Positions 24,520 to 34,739 of a stretch of DNA of 64,000 bases are shown in pieces. The notes under the pieces were generated by a model. It saw nothing but the letters and a program-made list of their open reading frames with translations, ran no database searches and was not told where the DNA came from. Where the stretch lies: contig JARKIF010000004.1 in assembly GCA_029378245.1 (NCBI GenBank), positions 3,162,001-3,226,000 of the forward strand, read 5' to 3'. Both the position numbers and the translations under genes were made by a program. This stretch comes from Roridomyces roridus (taxonomy: Eukaryota; Basidiomycota; Agaricomycetes; Agaricales; Mycenaceae). Positions within the stretch are counted from its first letter, which is position 1. Every line of letters begins with the position of its first letter.

Positions 24520-24592
24520 AGGACATGTACAACGACTGCTGAGATGCTCCCCACGGGCGGAGTCTATGTGCTAACTGAGCTATAAATTACCG
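24520..24592 (-). other. tRNA-like sequence with a good A box
   Basis: The minus strand reads TTTATAGCTCAGTTAGCACA, a near-perfect tRNA D-arm / A box, then a possible anticodon arm with CTCC/GGAG. The B box and a paired acceptor stem are missing, so this is a fragment, not a tRNA gene. Confidence 0.35.
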
Positions 24593-24797
24593 CGCGGCCC
24601 AAGCCGAAGAACGGTATGCTGTCAGGTGGCGGCTTCCATCTCGGAAGAATTGATTGCATGGGAAACAACGTGTTTGATGGGGACTGCCATCAGCCGAGCC
24701 AGCTCGGCTCCACACACCATAAAAACCCGCGGCCCCATAAATCAATCTCCCCTCCCCGTTCCTATCACCCCATCACTGTTGTCTCTGACTGCCTACG

Positions 24798-25882
24798 ATG
24801 TCAGCTGCAGTCGAAGCTCCTCCTGCCCAGCAGCGTCGTTCGCCTTATGAGCGCCACGCATCACCACCGCCAGCAGCGGCCGCTGAGCGTGTCTCGACTC
24901 CCACGCCCGCACCAGCAGCCCCAGCTCCAACTCAAAGCACCTCTTCACCCGCACCTCCTCCTCCCCCACCAGTCCATCCCTACGCCTACGGTGGCTATGT
25001 CTACGGCCCCCCTCCACCAGGCCACGCACCATACCACCACGACGAGCGCTACGCCCATCCATACGCCTACCCGCCCCCGCCATTCGGCTACGCGCCGTAC
25101 CCCATGCCTCCTCCTCCACCCCATGCCTCAGCCTCAGCTTCTGCCCCCACACCAAGCACGCCGAGTGGTCCGGTGACGCACACGGACGACGCAGCTACCA
25201 AACTCAGCGATCGCGTTCGGCGGAGGTGTTATAACTGTTTGACGACGGATACGAGTACGTGGAGGCGCTCGAACTTGGCTCCGGGGAAGGTGGTGCGTGA
25301 TCTTCTCCCTCCTATGCTCTATTTCGTCGGTGCTGATGAAGGGATTTACGTAGCTCTGCAACAAATGCGGCTTATTCGAACGTACCCATTCGCGTCCCCG
25401 TCCTGAACAGTTCCCGCATAAACGGGGTCCGGGCCCGATCTCCAGTCCGGGTGGTGCTGCTGCTGCAGGGGGTCGCTCGCCGGTGCGTCTTTCATTTCCA
25501 TTTCTGGGTACTTACTAACTGAGACATGATGCAGCCCCAAGCCCCTCCTCCCCCCGCCGCCCAGGCTCAAGCTCCACAAACGTACCAGGCGTACTACCCC
25601 GTTGCTCCCCCACCTGCACCTGCGCCTGCCCCCGCTGCAGAGACCAAGACGAATGGTGCGGAGCCTGCCAGTACCACGCCCAAAGCTGCCGCCGTCGAGA
25701 AGCTTGCGAGTACCAACGGCGTCGTCAACGGGCACGATGCTGCTGCACCTCCCATCGCTGTTCTGGGTAACGACGACACTAGTTCTGAGGAGGTGGCGGC
25801 GGGGAAGAAGCGTGCGCGTGAAGAGGATGCGGATGGCAAGGGGGATGAGAAGCGTGCGAGGGGAGAGGAGGTTGCAGCCTGA
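24798..25882 (+). CDS. GATA-type zinc-finger protein
   Basis: Exons 24798-25292, 25354-25482 and 25535-25882 (introns 61 and 52 nt) give 323 residues. The N-terminal about 130 residues are Pro/Ala/Tyr-rich (HPYAYGGYVYGPPPPGHAPY). A single GATA finger spans the first intron: CYNCLTTDTSTWRRSNLAPG then KVLCNKCGLFERTH, that is C-x2-C-x19-C-x2-C, with TWRR matching the GATA WRR motif. The basic stretch after the finger (RPRPEQFPHKRGPGP) is normal for DNA contact. The C-terminus is Pro/Ala-rich with a bipartite basic segment, GKKRAREEDADGKGDEKRAR, likely nuclear localisation. Predicted DNA-binding regulator; the target pathway is unknown. ATG follows a pyrimidine-rich leader. The whole gene is intact in a transposon-rich surrounding. 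Confidence 0.87.
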
Positions 25883-26310
25883 GGGAGTGTGTTGTGTTGT
25901 CTGGCGGGTTTCCGTCTCTCTTGTCTCGTCTCTGTCGCTCGTATGTCTTGTTTTTGCGTTGTCGTTGTCGTTTCTATCTGTACTGTACTGCCCATGTTTG
26001 TTCTATCATCTACCTAAAAGAGAGACTCGATTGCGCTTGTGCCTTGTTGTATTTCTTCTGCTCTCGAGACCGCAGTGTGTAATTCAGGCTGAGCGTCTCG
26101 TTCTGCTCTCTGGCATCATGAACCGAATGAATAATGTCGAATGATTACATTCCGCACCAGTGAATCTTGGGGTTTCTTCCTTCAAGTTGTGATGCGTATT
26201 CGACTGCAGGTTGTGACTGGGAGACATTTGTCGGATGGAAGTCTGCCCAACATTGTCCCAGGCGTTCACCACAGGCGATAGGTTGTCGCCACTTAGGCGA
26301 CCCTGATTCA

Positions 26311-28686
26311 GCGACCGTTCGATTCGGTGAAGTGAATCCTCGGGAATTGCCAGGAGCGAATTTTTGATCCCCCGCGAATCCAGATTCCAAGTTGCGACTT
26401 GTCGGATGAGACTGAAGAACATCGTCCAAGGCGTTAACGCTCACCGGGCCCTTGAGAACGAGTCTGCAGCTTGGTAGGATGGCCGCTGTGGACAGTGTTC
26501 AATTGAAAGTGACCACAGACGATGTGCTGTCCCGCTGGCCCGCCGTCGGTTACGCGAGTATTGTTCAGGCACTGTTCGATTCGGTGCTGGGTCTTAGTAG
26601 GATCTTCAGCTCTTTGTTTCCTTTTCTTTGACAATCCCCGTAAAATAAAGCGGGAGAAAGTGGTGCCTCGTCAATCAACGGAAATGAGTGGCACATTGGG
26701 CCGTCTGGATCGTGGGTGTCTCTGCTTTGTAACTTGTTGCGAGATGCCTGTTGTGAGGTTCAGGTTGTACTAGACTCGAGTCGTTGCCAGTCAAGTCCAG
26801 TCCTCGAATGTCGGCCCCTCTGCGTTCGATTCGATGTAGTGGGTCTTGTGGTAGAACTTGATATGCGTACTTTTTTCTCCCCCTGCAGTCTGACCGGGTG
26901 CACGAGTCCTAGTCCTGGTCCTAGTGCCAACCCAGTCAACTATGAACATTGTCTCTGGTTTCCAGGCCGGATTGCCGTGAGCTGAGTGTTCTTCTCTCTG
27001 GCACCACAAACCGAAGATTCCGCACTCGTTCGATTCGGTGCAGTATCAGTCAATTTGAGAGAACAGCGAGTGGTGCAATTTTTATCCGAAAACGAGTCCG
27101 GATACTGCGGTCCTTTGACATTATTAATAAGACGAGGTTCCTCAGAACGGCTCGTTGAATGAATTGAACTGTAGGCTTAAATGGAGACTCGATAGGCGCT
27201 GTTCTATATTATATGCATATGCCAGTCAGTCGATGCAAAGCGCACGGTTCATTGACTGCGCGAGGAGTGAGTAGGTATACACTAGGAATGTTTGACACCA
27301 ATCCCGTCCTGCATCTTGGACCGTCACCCTTGCCACATTTTCTTTTTCACTGTGTTCAATCGCCAGGACCCGGGCTGGGATGCGTTCAGATAATAGCTAT
27401 TAGTATAGACTGGAGCGCCACTTTAGTGGCTTTACTTCTGCAGGAGCACCATACGGACGGCGTGGAGCGAATAGAGAGCCGATTGAGCCCAGCGTAAAGT
27501 GTGAGTGTGTAAGTGGGCTATATTGTAGGTGTCCTTTCGACCTCCATAACCGCTCGTGCGAGAGTGCCTATTGGTCGTTTGACGCCGGTCCTGAAAACGG
27601 ACACGAATATTGACTCCCTCAGCGTTCAATTCGGTGGAGTGGGTCTTTCGCAGCAATGTCCCGGATATTTTTCGTTCTACACTCTTGCACAAGTCCTAGT
27701 GCCAACCCAAATGAACAGAATGAGAGCACGAACGAAGAAGACTCGATTCATCAATAAGTAAGATCCGAGGGTTCCTACGTGCGTGTCGTTGTACTTGTTG
27801 CATGTTCTTCCTGCTTTCAAGGCCGCAGTGCCATTCGGTGCAGTAAATGCACCGCTCGACCCGTCTTGCTTCATCGGCTGTGCGACCGTTCGATTCGGTT
27901 CCGGCTTCTGGTATTGTAAAACCGTGGTTTTTTCCAGCTGAAACTGATGTCCCAGAAGAAAGGCTGGTGTTTGGACATTCGTGCTTGATTGGTGCTGCCA
28001 TGAATCCTCTTGGCGAATGTTCTCGAGCTCGAACGCCTGTAGGAGGGAAGCCGTTACCCCTCACGCTACGTTCGACTCATTGATGTGCCTATATGTATAA
28101 GATTTGTCCAGGCTTTTTCGTTCTATTCTTTGGACTGAACCCTATCTTCAACGCTGGTAAAAGAACTGGCTGAACAATGACTCAAGTCTCAGTCGGCGTG
28201 AATCCTGTGCGTCTCTACGCGGCGAGCAAAAGCCAGCGAAGCCAAAAATAAGCTTCCCTCAAAGATGCTGATTTTGAGTACTAGTGCAAATTTGCCTCTG
28301 TTGTTTCAATGAACCGCTTTGTCGCATAACCTTCAGGACCTTCTTCAAATTCATGTTCAATAATATCAATACCAACGATGTCGGGTGGTCCGTCAAGGCG
28401 TCGCGACCTCACGGACGCCTTGCGGTTTCGAAACGCCAACCCTGGTTCGATTCCGCGCGCGACCTGCATGGGATATTGCCAATTTATGCCCGAATCCCCA
28501 CGTGTTCGAACTTCATGGTTCAACGCACAGTGCCTTGTGACTGGTACTCGGCGGAAGTTACCGCCAGCTCAATGTGTCTTTTCTCTGTCACAGTGATCGC
28601 CGTAGGCATCTGGTTGAATCTATGATCCCAACCCAATGGCACCGGCGACCGCATTCGTTCGAAGGTCGTCCGTTCGACTCGGACTG
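26311..28686 (+). repeat. tRNA T-arm-like hairpins, cluster 3 (8 copies, plus strand)
   Basis: GTTCGATTCGGTG or a variant at about 26311, 26570, 26821, 27021, 27621, 27881, 28431 and 28667. The copy at 28667 is a textbook T-arm: GTCCG-TTCGACT-CGGAC. Several are followed by GNAGTGGGT or GNAGT. All are on the opposite strand to clusters 1 and 2, with the GATA gene between. Confidence 0.55.
28371..28457 (+). other. tRNA Leu/Ser-like pseudogene candidate
   Basis: GTCGGGT at the 5' end pairs with GCGCGAC at the 3' end (6 of 7), and GGTTCGATTCC gives a B box. The middle contains CAAGGCGTC and GACGCCTT as a stem, plus a small self-complementary variable arm GCGGTTTCGAAACGC. The D-loop is too short and the anticodon loop lacks U33, so it is a remnant at best. 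A covariance-model scan would decide. Confidence 0.3.
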
Positions 28687-29043
28687 GGGGCATCATGGTG
28701 CAGTGCTGACATTTTATTTCTTGCCCAATCTTTTGGGCAATTGAACTGAGCGATGGCAATCTGCAGTGCGTGAAACCCGACTGTAAGAGCGCTGTCTTCA
28801 CCTTCTCTCCACCGTGATGTTTGGTTCAGCTTTTGATCTACCTGTGGCGCGTCAAATCACGTGTCGGATCACTTCTTGCTTCTTACCGTCATCATCTTGC
28901 CTCGGAGACGCCGGTTCCTTGCTCCGCCGTTGCTAGCCATCTTCTCAAATGTCTTCCCTCTGTCTAAGCAAGATCTGCGGACACTGCTTCGGCCCACCTG
29001 AGGCCTTCGGCACCGTCGGACTCAAGTCGGAACCACACCTCGG

Positions 29044-29327
29044 ACCACGGTGGAGTACCTATCCTAGGTGGCCTAGAACACGGCAACATCTTCTCCTCAT
29101 TACTTTGGGCTCTGGCTGTGATTTCGCCTAGCATGTCCGGCTTGATACTCATTATTCAGTCGAATCACATCCAAGTACTCAGTCCTGGACTACCTTCTGC
29201 GGCTGGCTACGAAAACCGTCTCCACCCGGGACTTGGCAATGCTCTTGGGTCGATAACCACGCTCCTGGCTCTGTCAGCCTGGATTTCGTATACATTGCTT
29301 CGCTTGCATCACAGTGGTATTTACTGA
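29044..29327 (+). other. Possible hydrophobic ORF remnant
   Basis: One frame reads GGLEHGNIFSSLLWALAVIS then SMSGLILIIQ and LGSITTLLALSAWISYTLLR, resembling membrane segments, and ends in a stop near 29327. No start, family or splice structure could be assigned. Confidence 0.2.
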
Positions 29328-29931
29328 CAGCATGCTTAGCGCTGTAGGCACCAAGCGTCCGAAAGTGGTTCCGATTACGTCTTCTCGGAGGTTCCCCATT
29401 CAACATTCTCTCGGCATGCAAACTCAACTAATTTCTGCACAACTCGTTCCTGCGGAATCAAACTTGAGCTACTTGGGCTTTGCCCCGCTCGGATACTCGT
29501 CGTCAACGGGATCGAAAATTCGAAATTGTTTGCGAGATCCGGCACATCCATTGAATCCGTCAAACAACCATTCAACGAACCGTTCCCTCCCTCACGGTTC
29601 ACTTGGACAATGGTGGTGCTCATTCCCTGCGTCAACGATCACATTTAAATACTGGGCGTACTGAAACTTTCGCCGACCGCATCGGAGGGCCTAACCATTC
29701 GGAGAAATGATGAATGATGTCGAAGTATGGGAGCATGTTCGGGGAAGCAGACGGTTTCGTTTACTGGGGGATAGCGCTAACATTGTAACAAGCGCTCGTT
29801 TTCTCCGCCGAAGGTGCATCCGGAATACCCTCATCGCTGCCTATCCGTTCATGGGCTAATCGGCGCTAATTTATTTTCAACTTGACCATCACGAGCCGTG
29901 CCGTCTGTCATGCTCAAGGCGCGCGCTTCAT

Positions 29932-31002
29932 TACAGCAGTTCCTGTAAATAATGTCAATCACCATTTTTTTTTTCGCATGTTACCAAAAAAGGCAATTTA
30001 GCCTTCTTGCTTGTCGTCTCGAGTCTTCTCTGTCTCCCACCACTCAAATCGGCGCACAGGAGCCTCTGTGAGGCCTTCGGGTGTCTTAGAAGCATGTCGC
30101 CGCCGTTCTACCGCTGAGACGGGTGCCACGGGCCTCAATTACACCGTAATCGTACCTCGCTTTCGCACCGGTATCCTGGCCCCACACCCACCATCGGCCT
30201 CATCCAAGACTATGTGAAGACCCAGAGAAGCCGTAGGACAACGGGAGATGGAAATTATCCAGGGATCGTGTCGAATCGAGCATTGACCGTCAGGTGTGTA
30301 TCCTACGCGCCTGGTCCTCGGCCGCAGCTCAATGTCCTATCGGCCATTCCCATTCTGCACAAGCCCGTGCCGCTCTCAACCACGGACTACTCCATACTAT
30401 GATACTATGCATACTCAAGGCTCGGCGGGCTTCGACGAATCAGACGACATCGGACAGCAGGCTGGCGCGCAGTCTTGCGTGCGCACGGACCTGGGATTCT
30501 CAGCATCCCTGACGCCCTGCCTCCTGCCGCCGGGCGCGTTACCATCCTGCAACCCGCGGGCCACGCTGCGAGAGGCGAGCGCAAGGCGGGGTTTGCTTGG
30601 CCTGCACCTCACCTTCCGACTCCTTCGTCCCTCACTGCCTCACTTCGACCCATGTGACGATGTCTTTTGTGCAGTGGCCGGTGGCGTCGTCCTTTCAGGG
30701 TTCCTGCTCAGCGCTTGTGAGAGCCCAACGCTGCAGGGATTGCGGGAGTGGACTTGCAGGGGAGTAGTCGGGGACGCGAGGGCGGCCGATCTTTGCACGA
30801 TAATTCCACTGTAGATGACTCTTTCATACGCATTGAATCTACTCTATATAACTCATATTCACTTGAAATGACCTCCTTTTGAGTACCGCGAGCCTTGCGA
30901 GGGCAGGAGACACGAGACAAAGGGGAGTTACACAAAATTTCCATTTTGGGAAGACGCGAAAAAAAAAAATGGTGATTGACATTATTTACAGGAACTGCTG
31001 TA
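29932..31002. mobile_element. Tc1/mariner-type non-autonomous element (1067 bp)
   Basis: Element 29934-31000. The TIRs are at least 32 bp and identical, beginning CAGCAGTTCCTGTAAATAAT and running into a T-tract (9-11 T). TA flanks both sides (29932-29933 and 31001-31002). A CAG start with a TA duplication is the Tc1/mariner pattern. The interior has no transposase; the longest frame (about 172 codons) looks non-coding. Confidence 0.83.
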
Positions 31003-31336
31003 AAATACCTCCACACATCGCATAAAAGGGGAGCTTGAGACCTAACGACCTCACTGCACCAGGCTTTAACTGACACAGTACGTACACCACTGAATGGACC
31101 ACTGCTGATTCCCTTCCTAAGGCATGGACTACCACGGCGGCGTTGCCCCCATCGTAACGACGTTCGGGCCCGGGAACCTCCACCACCTTGCCTACGCCGC
31201 TACCGTCAGCGGCATGGTCGCCGTCCAGGGAGCAGTAACCATACTAAGTTTGATTAAACAATCAGCGTCTCAATGGTCAATCAGGTTTAAACAAGGTTCG
31301 GATTAAACCTAGTTGAACCATGAATCCGGTAAAAGG

Positions 31337-31418
31337 TTGCCAGCCTCAGGAATTGAACCCAGAGACAGACGTACAAAGAAGGAATACTGTGTAGACACTG
31401 AAACCACTACCCCAAACA
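31337..31418 (-). other. tRNA-like module in the left arm
   Basis: The minus strand reads GGGGTAGTGGTTTCAGTG (A box-like) and, about 40 nt on, GGGTTCAATTCC (B box). Spacing and order suit a Pol III type 2 promoter. Confidence 0.45.
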
Positions 31419-31920
31419 AGAACTGAGAAGCTGTGAAAACATTGGGTCCACCCTCATTTGCACACTGATTCTTTGAAGTTCAACTCTTTCAAGTCTCTCT
31501 ACTGCACTCACGGTGAAGATTAGTTTTTTGTTCTGTTGGCAAAGGACAACCTTATGGGAAGGTGTATTTAGTACAGTCTCTCACTTCACCCTTATCCAGT
31601 CTGTCTTGGGGAGTTCAAATTCAACCATCTACCTCAGGATTAAACTGTGTTTAATGATTCTGTTCTGTTTTAAGTGATTAAACATTGTGCTTGTTTAACA
31701 GTTTAATCCCTGTTGAATGAATCAACTAGAGTGAGCAGCAAGAGTACTTGGCGAAGGGTCTTCTTGTCCTGGTGATGATGAATTTTCTCCAAAGTTAAAC
31801 AGTGTTTAAACAATGGACATGAATGTTGACACCGGACCAATGGAAGAATTCAAACAAGTCCAAGAGGAAATGAGGGTGAATTTGGTGATGTGGACCATGC
31901 TCTTGCCCACCCTGAAACGG

Positions 31921-32000
31921 CTGTCTGGTGTAGTGGCTTCGGTGTTGTCTATCACGTATCCTCCGGGTTGGTGAGGTCTTGCGCTCGAGTCCTGTTTGTT
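31921..32000 (+). other. tRNA-like module in the right arm
   Basis: The plus strand reads TGGTGTAGTGGCTTCGGTG (A box-like) and GCGCTCGAGTCC (B box-like, degraded). It is an inverted relative of the left-arm module. Confidence 0.4.
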
Positions 32001-32661
32001 GCTTTCTTTTTCCGGTGTGACAGTCCTCCCGCCTGTTTAAACCAATCAATGTTTAAACATCATTTCCCATTGCGACGCCGATTGTTTAAGCAAACTTGGT
32101 ATAGATTTATCAGGGAGTAGTCCCCACCTCCAACGAAAACACATCCCACTTTCTCCTCGGATTCTCGTACTACTATTCGGGGTTTGCCTTCTATTGGGAT
32201 GGCGCCGGAGAGGCGTTCTTCCGGCTCGGCGAATCGACGGAGACGCAGGCCGTGGGGAATAGTTGGAGTAATGCGACTGGTGTGCCCGCAAGTGGAGAGA
32301 TCGTGCTGGGATTGAATATCGCTTCGACGGCAGCTACGGCACAGGCCCACGGTGAACCTGGGCAGGGCGGACTTGTTGCCTACAAGATTCCTGATAATCT
32401 GGATTTAGATTAGTTTCTTTGGGAATTCACAAATATACGGGTTTTGTACAGCACATATTTCAACCTTAAGGACTCGAGGTTAGATGGAACTTGCGTCTTG
32501 GTGACGGGCAAATGACACCCAACTTACACTCCTATTTTATTTGGAGGACTACCGAATGAGATTCAACAATGGGATTTCACAATATTATTAAGTAGACTGT
32601 ACAAGATACCAGAACAATGGAAGAGACACTAGCTATTAAGTTGATTCACTACAACACCACC

Positions 32662-34684
32662 TTAAAGACTGGTGATGGTGAACGGAACACCCTGAGCAGG
32701 GCGGGGCGGGTTTCCACCGTCGCCAATCATGATCTGGACACCCTCACTCCAGACACCATCGGCGACGACGTAGATCCAAGCAGGTCCTGGCGGATAAATG
32801 TTGCCGTTGGGAGGCGCGGTGATGGTGAGGGTGCTGCCGGATAGGGTGTGCTCGAGGAAGACGAGGCGGGAGCCGGCGTGCCATCCGTGAGTGACGAAAC
32901 CCATGTCCATCAGCGAAACTGTTCCGTGTGAGTCAAGGGTTCATGAAGCAGATGGCAGCATACCCTGGAGTTCACCGGCAGCAAGGCTGGTAGGGATAGT
33001 GACTGTGATTGAACCCTGAGCGTTGAACGCGAGCTGAGTAGGAGATTTCGAGATGACTGGGCGGGGCGAGTTGTTGGTGATGAAGTCGGGGCTGAGGTAC
33101 TCGACGCGGTACTCCGAGGGGAAGGACAGGTTGTTAGGGTTGTTGTCAGCATCGAGGACGAAGGGGTGCGGGTTGGATGCCGCAACCATGATGTTTCTAT
33201 GCGATGTCAACGATCAGAAATTGTAAAAGTGCGAGAACATACCCTTTGGCCGTGAGCGTTGCAGCGGAGTGGTACATACGCGGGATAGGGCTTGTAGGGA
33301 TGCCACTCTGAGTGATTCTTTGTTCAAATTGTGAGTAAGAAGGTCATGGGAAAAAGGTAGAACGAATACCTTTGGCCCAACGGCAACGTGCTTTTGTACA
33401 TGATACCTTGCGTCGCAGGGTTAGCCGCGTTGGTGCCAGTGGCTCCTGAATCGCCGACGGAAGGATACCCCGAGTACCTGATTCCATTGAGTATCAAAGC
33501 CTTCTGGAAATGGAAATGTCCGACTTACCCAGAATGAGCACCGTTCAGGATATAGACATCGCCGCTGGGCAAGATGACAGTCTCAGCCATGACACGGGGC
33601 TCCGGCAGATGGTCGATCTCCCATCCGGCAGCGACACCGGCGGCAGTCAACGTGATGCGCTGGCACTGGGTCGAAGCAACATCGTTGACGGACATCTCCT
33701 CCAAGGTGATGGTGTCGGGCTTGTTGGATCCACCGCAAGCGATCACGGTCGGCTCGTAGAGTGGGGGCGAGAGTGGGAGCAACTGAGCGAAACCATCGAA
33801 GGGAACACCGATGCGGACACCATTGGGCAGCTCGGGAAGGCGCATGAGCTCAGTGTTCGTCTCAATGTCGTAGATGACCGATTGGTTGTTGGCAATCATG
33901 AAGATGTGGCCAGAAGGAAGCATCATTGAACTGTGTTTCAATTTAGTGGTTACCCAGTCGAATAAGATGCAGAACATACCGAGGGAAGAGGTTGGCAGGG
34001 AGAGTGTCTTCCAGAAACTTGCTTGCCCGCACTGTGCCTTCCTCGCCGGCACGCGGAGGGAAGAACTCGTAGTTGTTCTGCGCGATGTCCGGCGCGTTGA
34101 AGGTCGTCAGGATGTCGCTGCCACCCATAATGAAGAGACTGCCGTCGGTGATTCGCACAGCAGTGGGGTACCAGCGGGTGACGACGAGGTGCAAAGTTGC
34201 AGGGTCCTCGAAGACGGTGCAACCAGGGCCAGTGCCATCTGCGGAGGTGCAGGGACCAAAGAGGCGGATGCCCATCGTGCCGTCAGTTGCATTTCCCCAC
34301 CCCGGAATGGCGTCGAGTGGTTGGCCACCGACGGCGACATGAGTACCGTTCGAGATGAAACCCCCGCTCGCACTGAAATTCAAGTTAGCAAATAATTAGG
34401 GGAAGAAGATTTGAAATTCACCAGAAAGTGTTGGTAATCGTCCTGAGCGGCGTCGCCGTATTGGTGTCAAAGTGCCAAAGACCAGCCCACGCGGGCTCAC
34501 CGTCCGGAAGCTTGAGCGGGTTGACGTAGGGGCGGTCATACATCAGTGCGAGCGTCGGAGAGAGCGTGATGAGCTCGAGGGGGATGATGCCAGAGTTTCC
34601 TTGCTGCACAAATGACCAGGTGTTCTGGGCCATTGCGAGGCGAACGAAGGGGAGGAGCGAGAGGAGCAAGTTGGGGGAGCGCAT
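32662..34684 (-). CDS. Copper radical oxidase, glyoxal oxidase family (AA5_1)
   Basis: Seven exons (34684-34422, 34372-33980, 33930-33529, 33477-33370, 33317-33243, 33196-32964, 32918-32662; introns 45-52 nt) give 576 residues. A signal peptide (LLLSLLPFVRLAMAQ) indicates secretion. The fold is a kelch-type propeller followed by the DUF1929 domain. Active-site residues are in place: the cross-link Cys in TFCASGGFISNG (its codon is split by intron 1), the radical Tyr in TRWYPTAVRI, the Tyr-His pair in RMYHSAATL, and the late His in MGFVTHGWHAG. These enzymes oxidise aldehydes or related substrates with O2 to make H2O2, feeding peroxidases in wood and litter decay; the exact substrate is not visible. 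Length and motif order are normal and the gene looks functional. Confidence 0.93.
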
Positions 34685-34732
34685 GTTGGAAGGAGTGAAC
34701 TGCGGTGAGGAAAGTCGTCGAATGCGTGGACT

Positions 34733-34739
34733 TTTTATA
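34733..34739 (-). promoter_or_regulatory. TATA box of the copper radical oxidase
   Basis: TATAAAA on the minus strand about 50 nt upstream of the ATG at 34684. Confidence 0.55.

Larger units (their letters stand above)
21571..24797. other. Repeat-rich intergenic region
   Basis: No gene found in 3.2 kb. Contains seven T-arm-like hairpins (listed separately) and a tRNA D-arm-like sequence at 24520-24592. Blocks such as CATGTACCGAGTCA recur at 21775 and 22780, and AGACCCGANTCGAACGGCGTGTCC at 22231 and 22997, so it is built from decayed copies of a few repeats. Confidence 0.5.
25883..29933. other. Repeat-rich region, no confident gene
   Basis: Four kb with T-arm-like hairpins on the plus strand to 28.7 kb, then unassigned sequence. 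The only ORF with protein-like character is 29044-29334. Confidence 0.45.
31226..32121. mobile_element. 874-bp TIR element with tRNA-like arms, about 11-bp TSD
   Basis: Element about 31237-32110. The ends are inverted copies over about 53 bp (left ATACTAAGTTTGATTAAACA, right complement ATACCAAGTTTGCTTAAACA, both later reaching GTTTAAACA). Flanks: CAGGGAGCAGT at 31226-31236 and CAGGGAGTAGT at 32111-32121, one mismatch. Repeated GTTTAAAC motifs lie inside. Superfamily unassigned; a 9-11-bp duplication would suit Mutator-like. Confidence 0.7.
31124..32413 (+). pseudogene. Unknown gene interrupted by an 874-bp TIR element
   Basis: The left part, from ATG 31124, reads MDYHGGVAPIVTTFGPGNLH then VSGMVAVQG. 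The right part, from 32122, reads VPTSNENTSHFLLGFSYYY, then GFAFYWDGAGEAFFRLGE, ending YKIPDNLDLD at TAG 32411-32413. Both parts share one frame when the insertion and one copy of its target repeat are left out, so this was one open frame of about 133 codons. The true 5' end may lie further upstream; a Tc1-type element ends 120 bp before. I do not recognise the family. Confidence 0.55.

Noticed and set aside
28371..28457. Functional tRNA-Leu/Ser gene
   Set aside because: Acceptor pairing is fair and the B box good, but the D-loop is too short and the anticodon loop lacks U33.
30296..30814. 172-codon ORF inside the Tc1-type element as a transposase
   Set aside because: No DDE motif and mixed low-complexity composition; overlapping frames are just as long.
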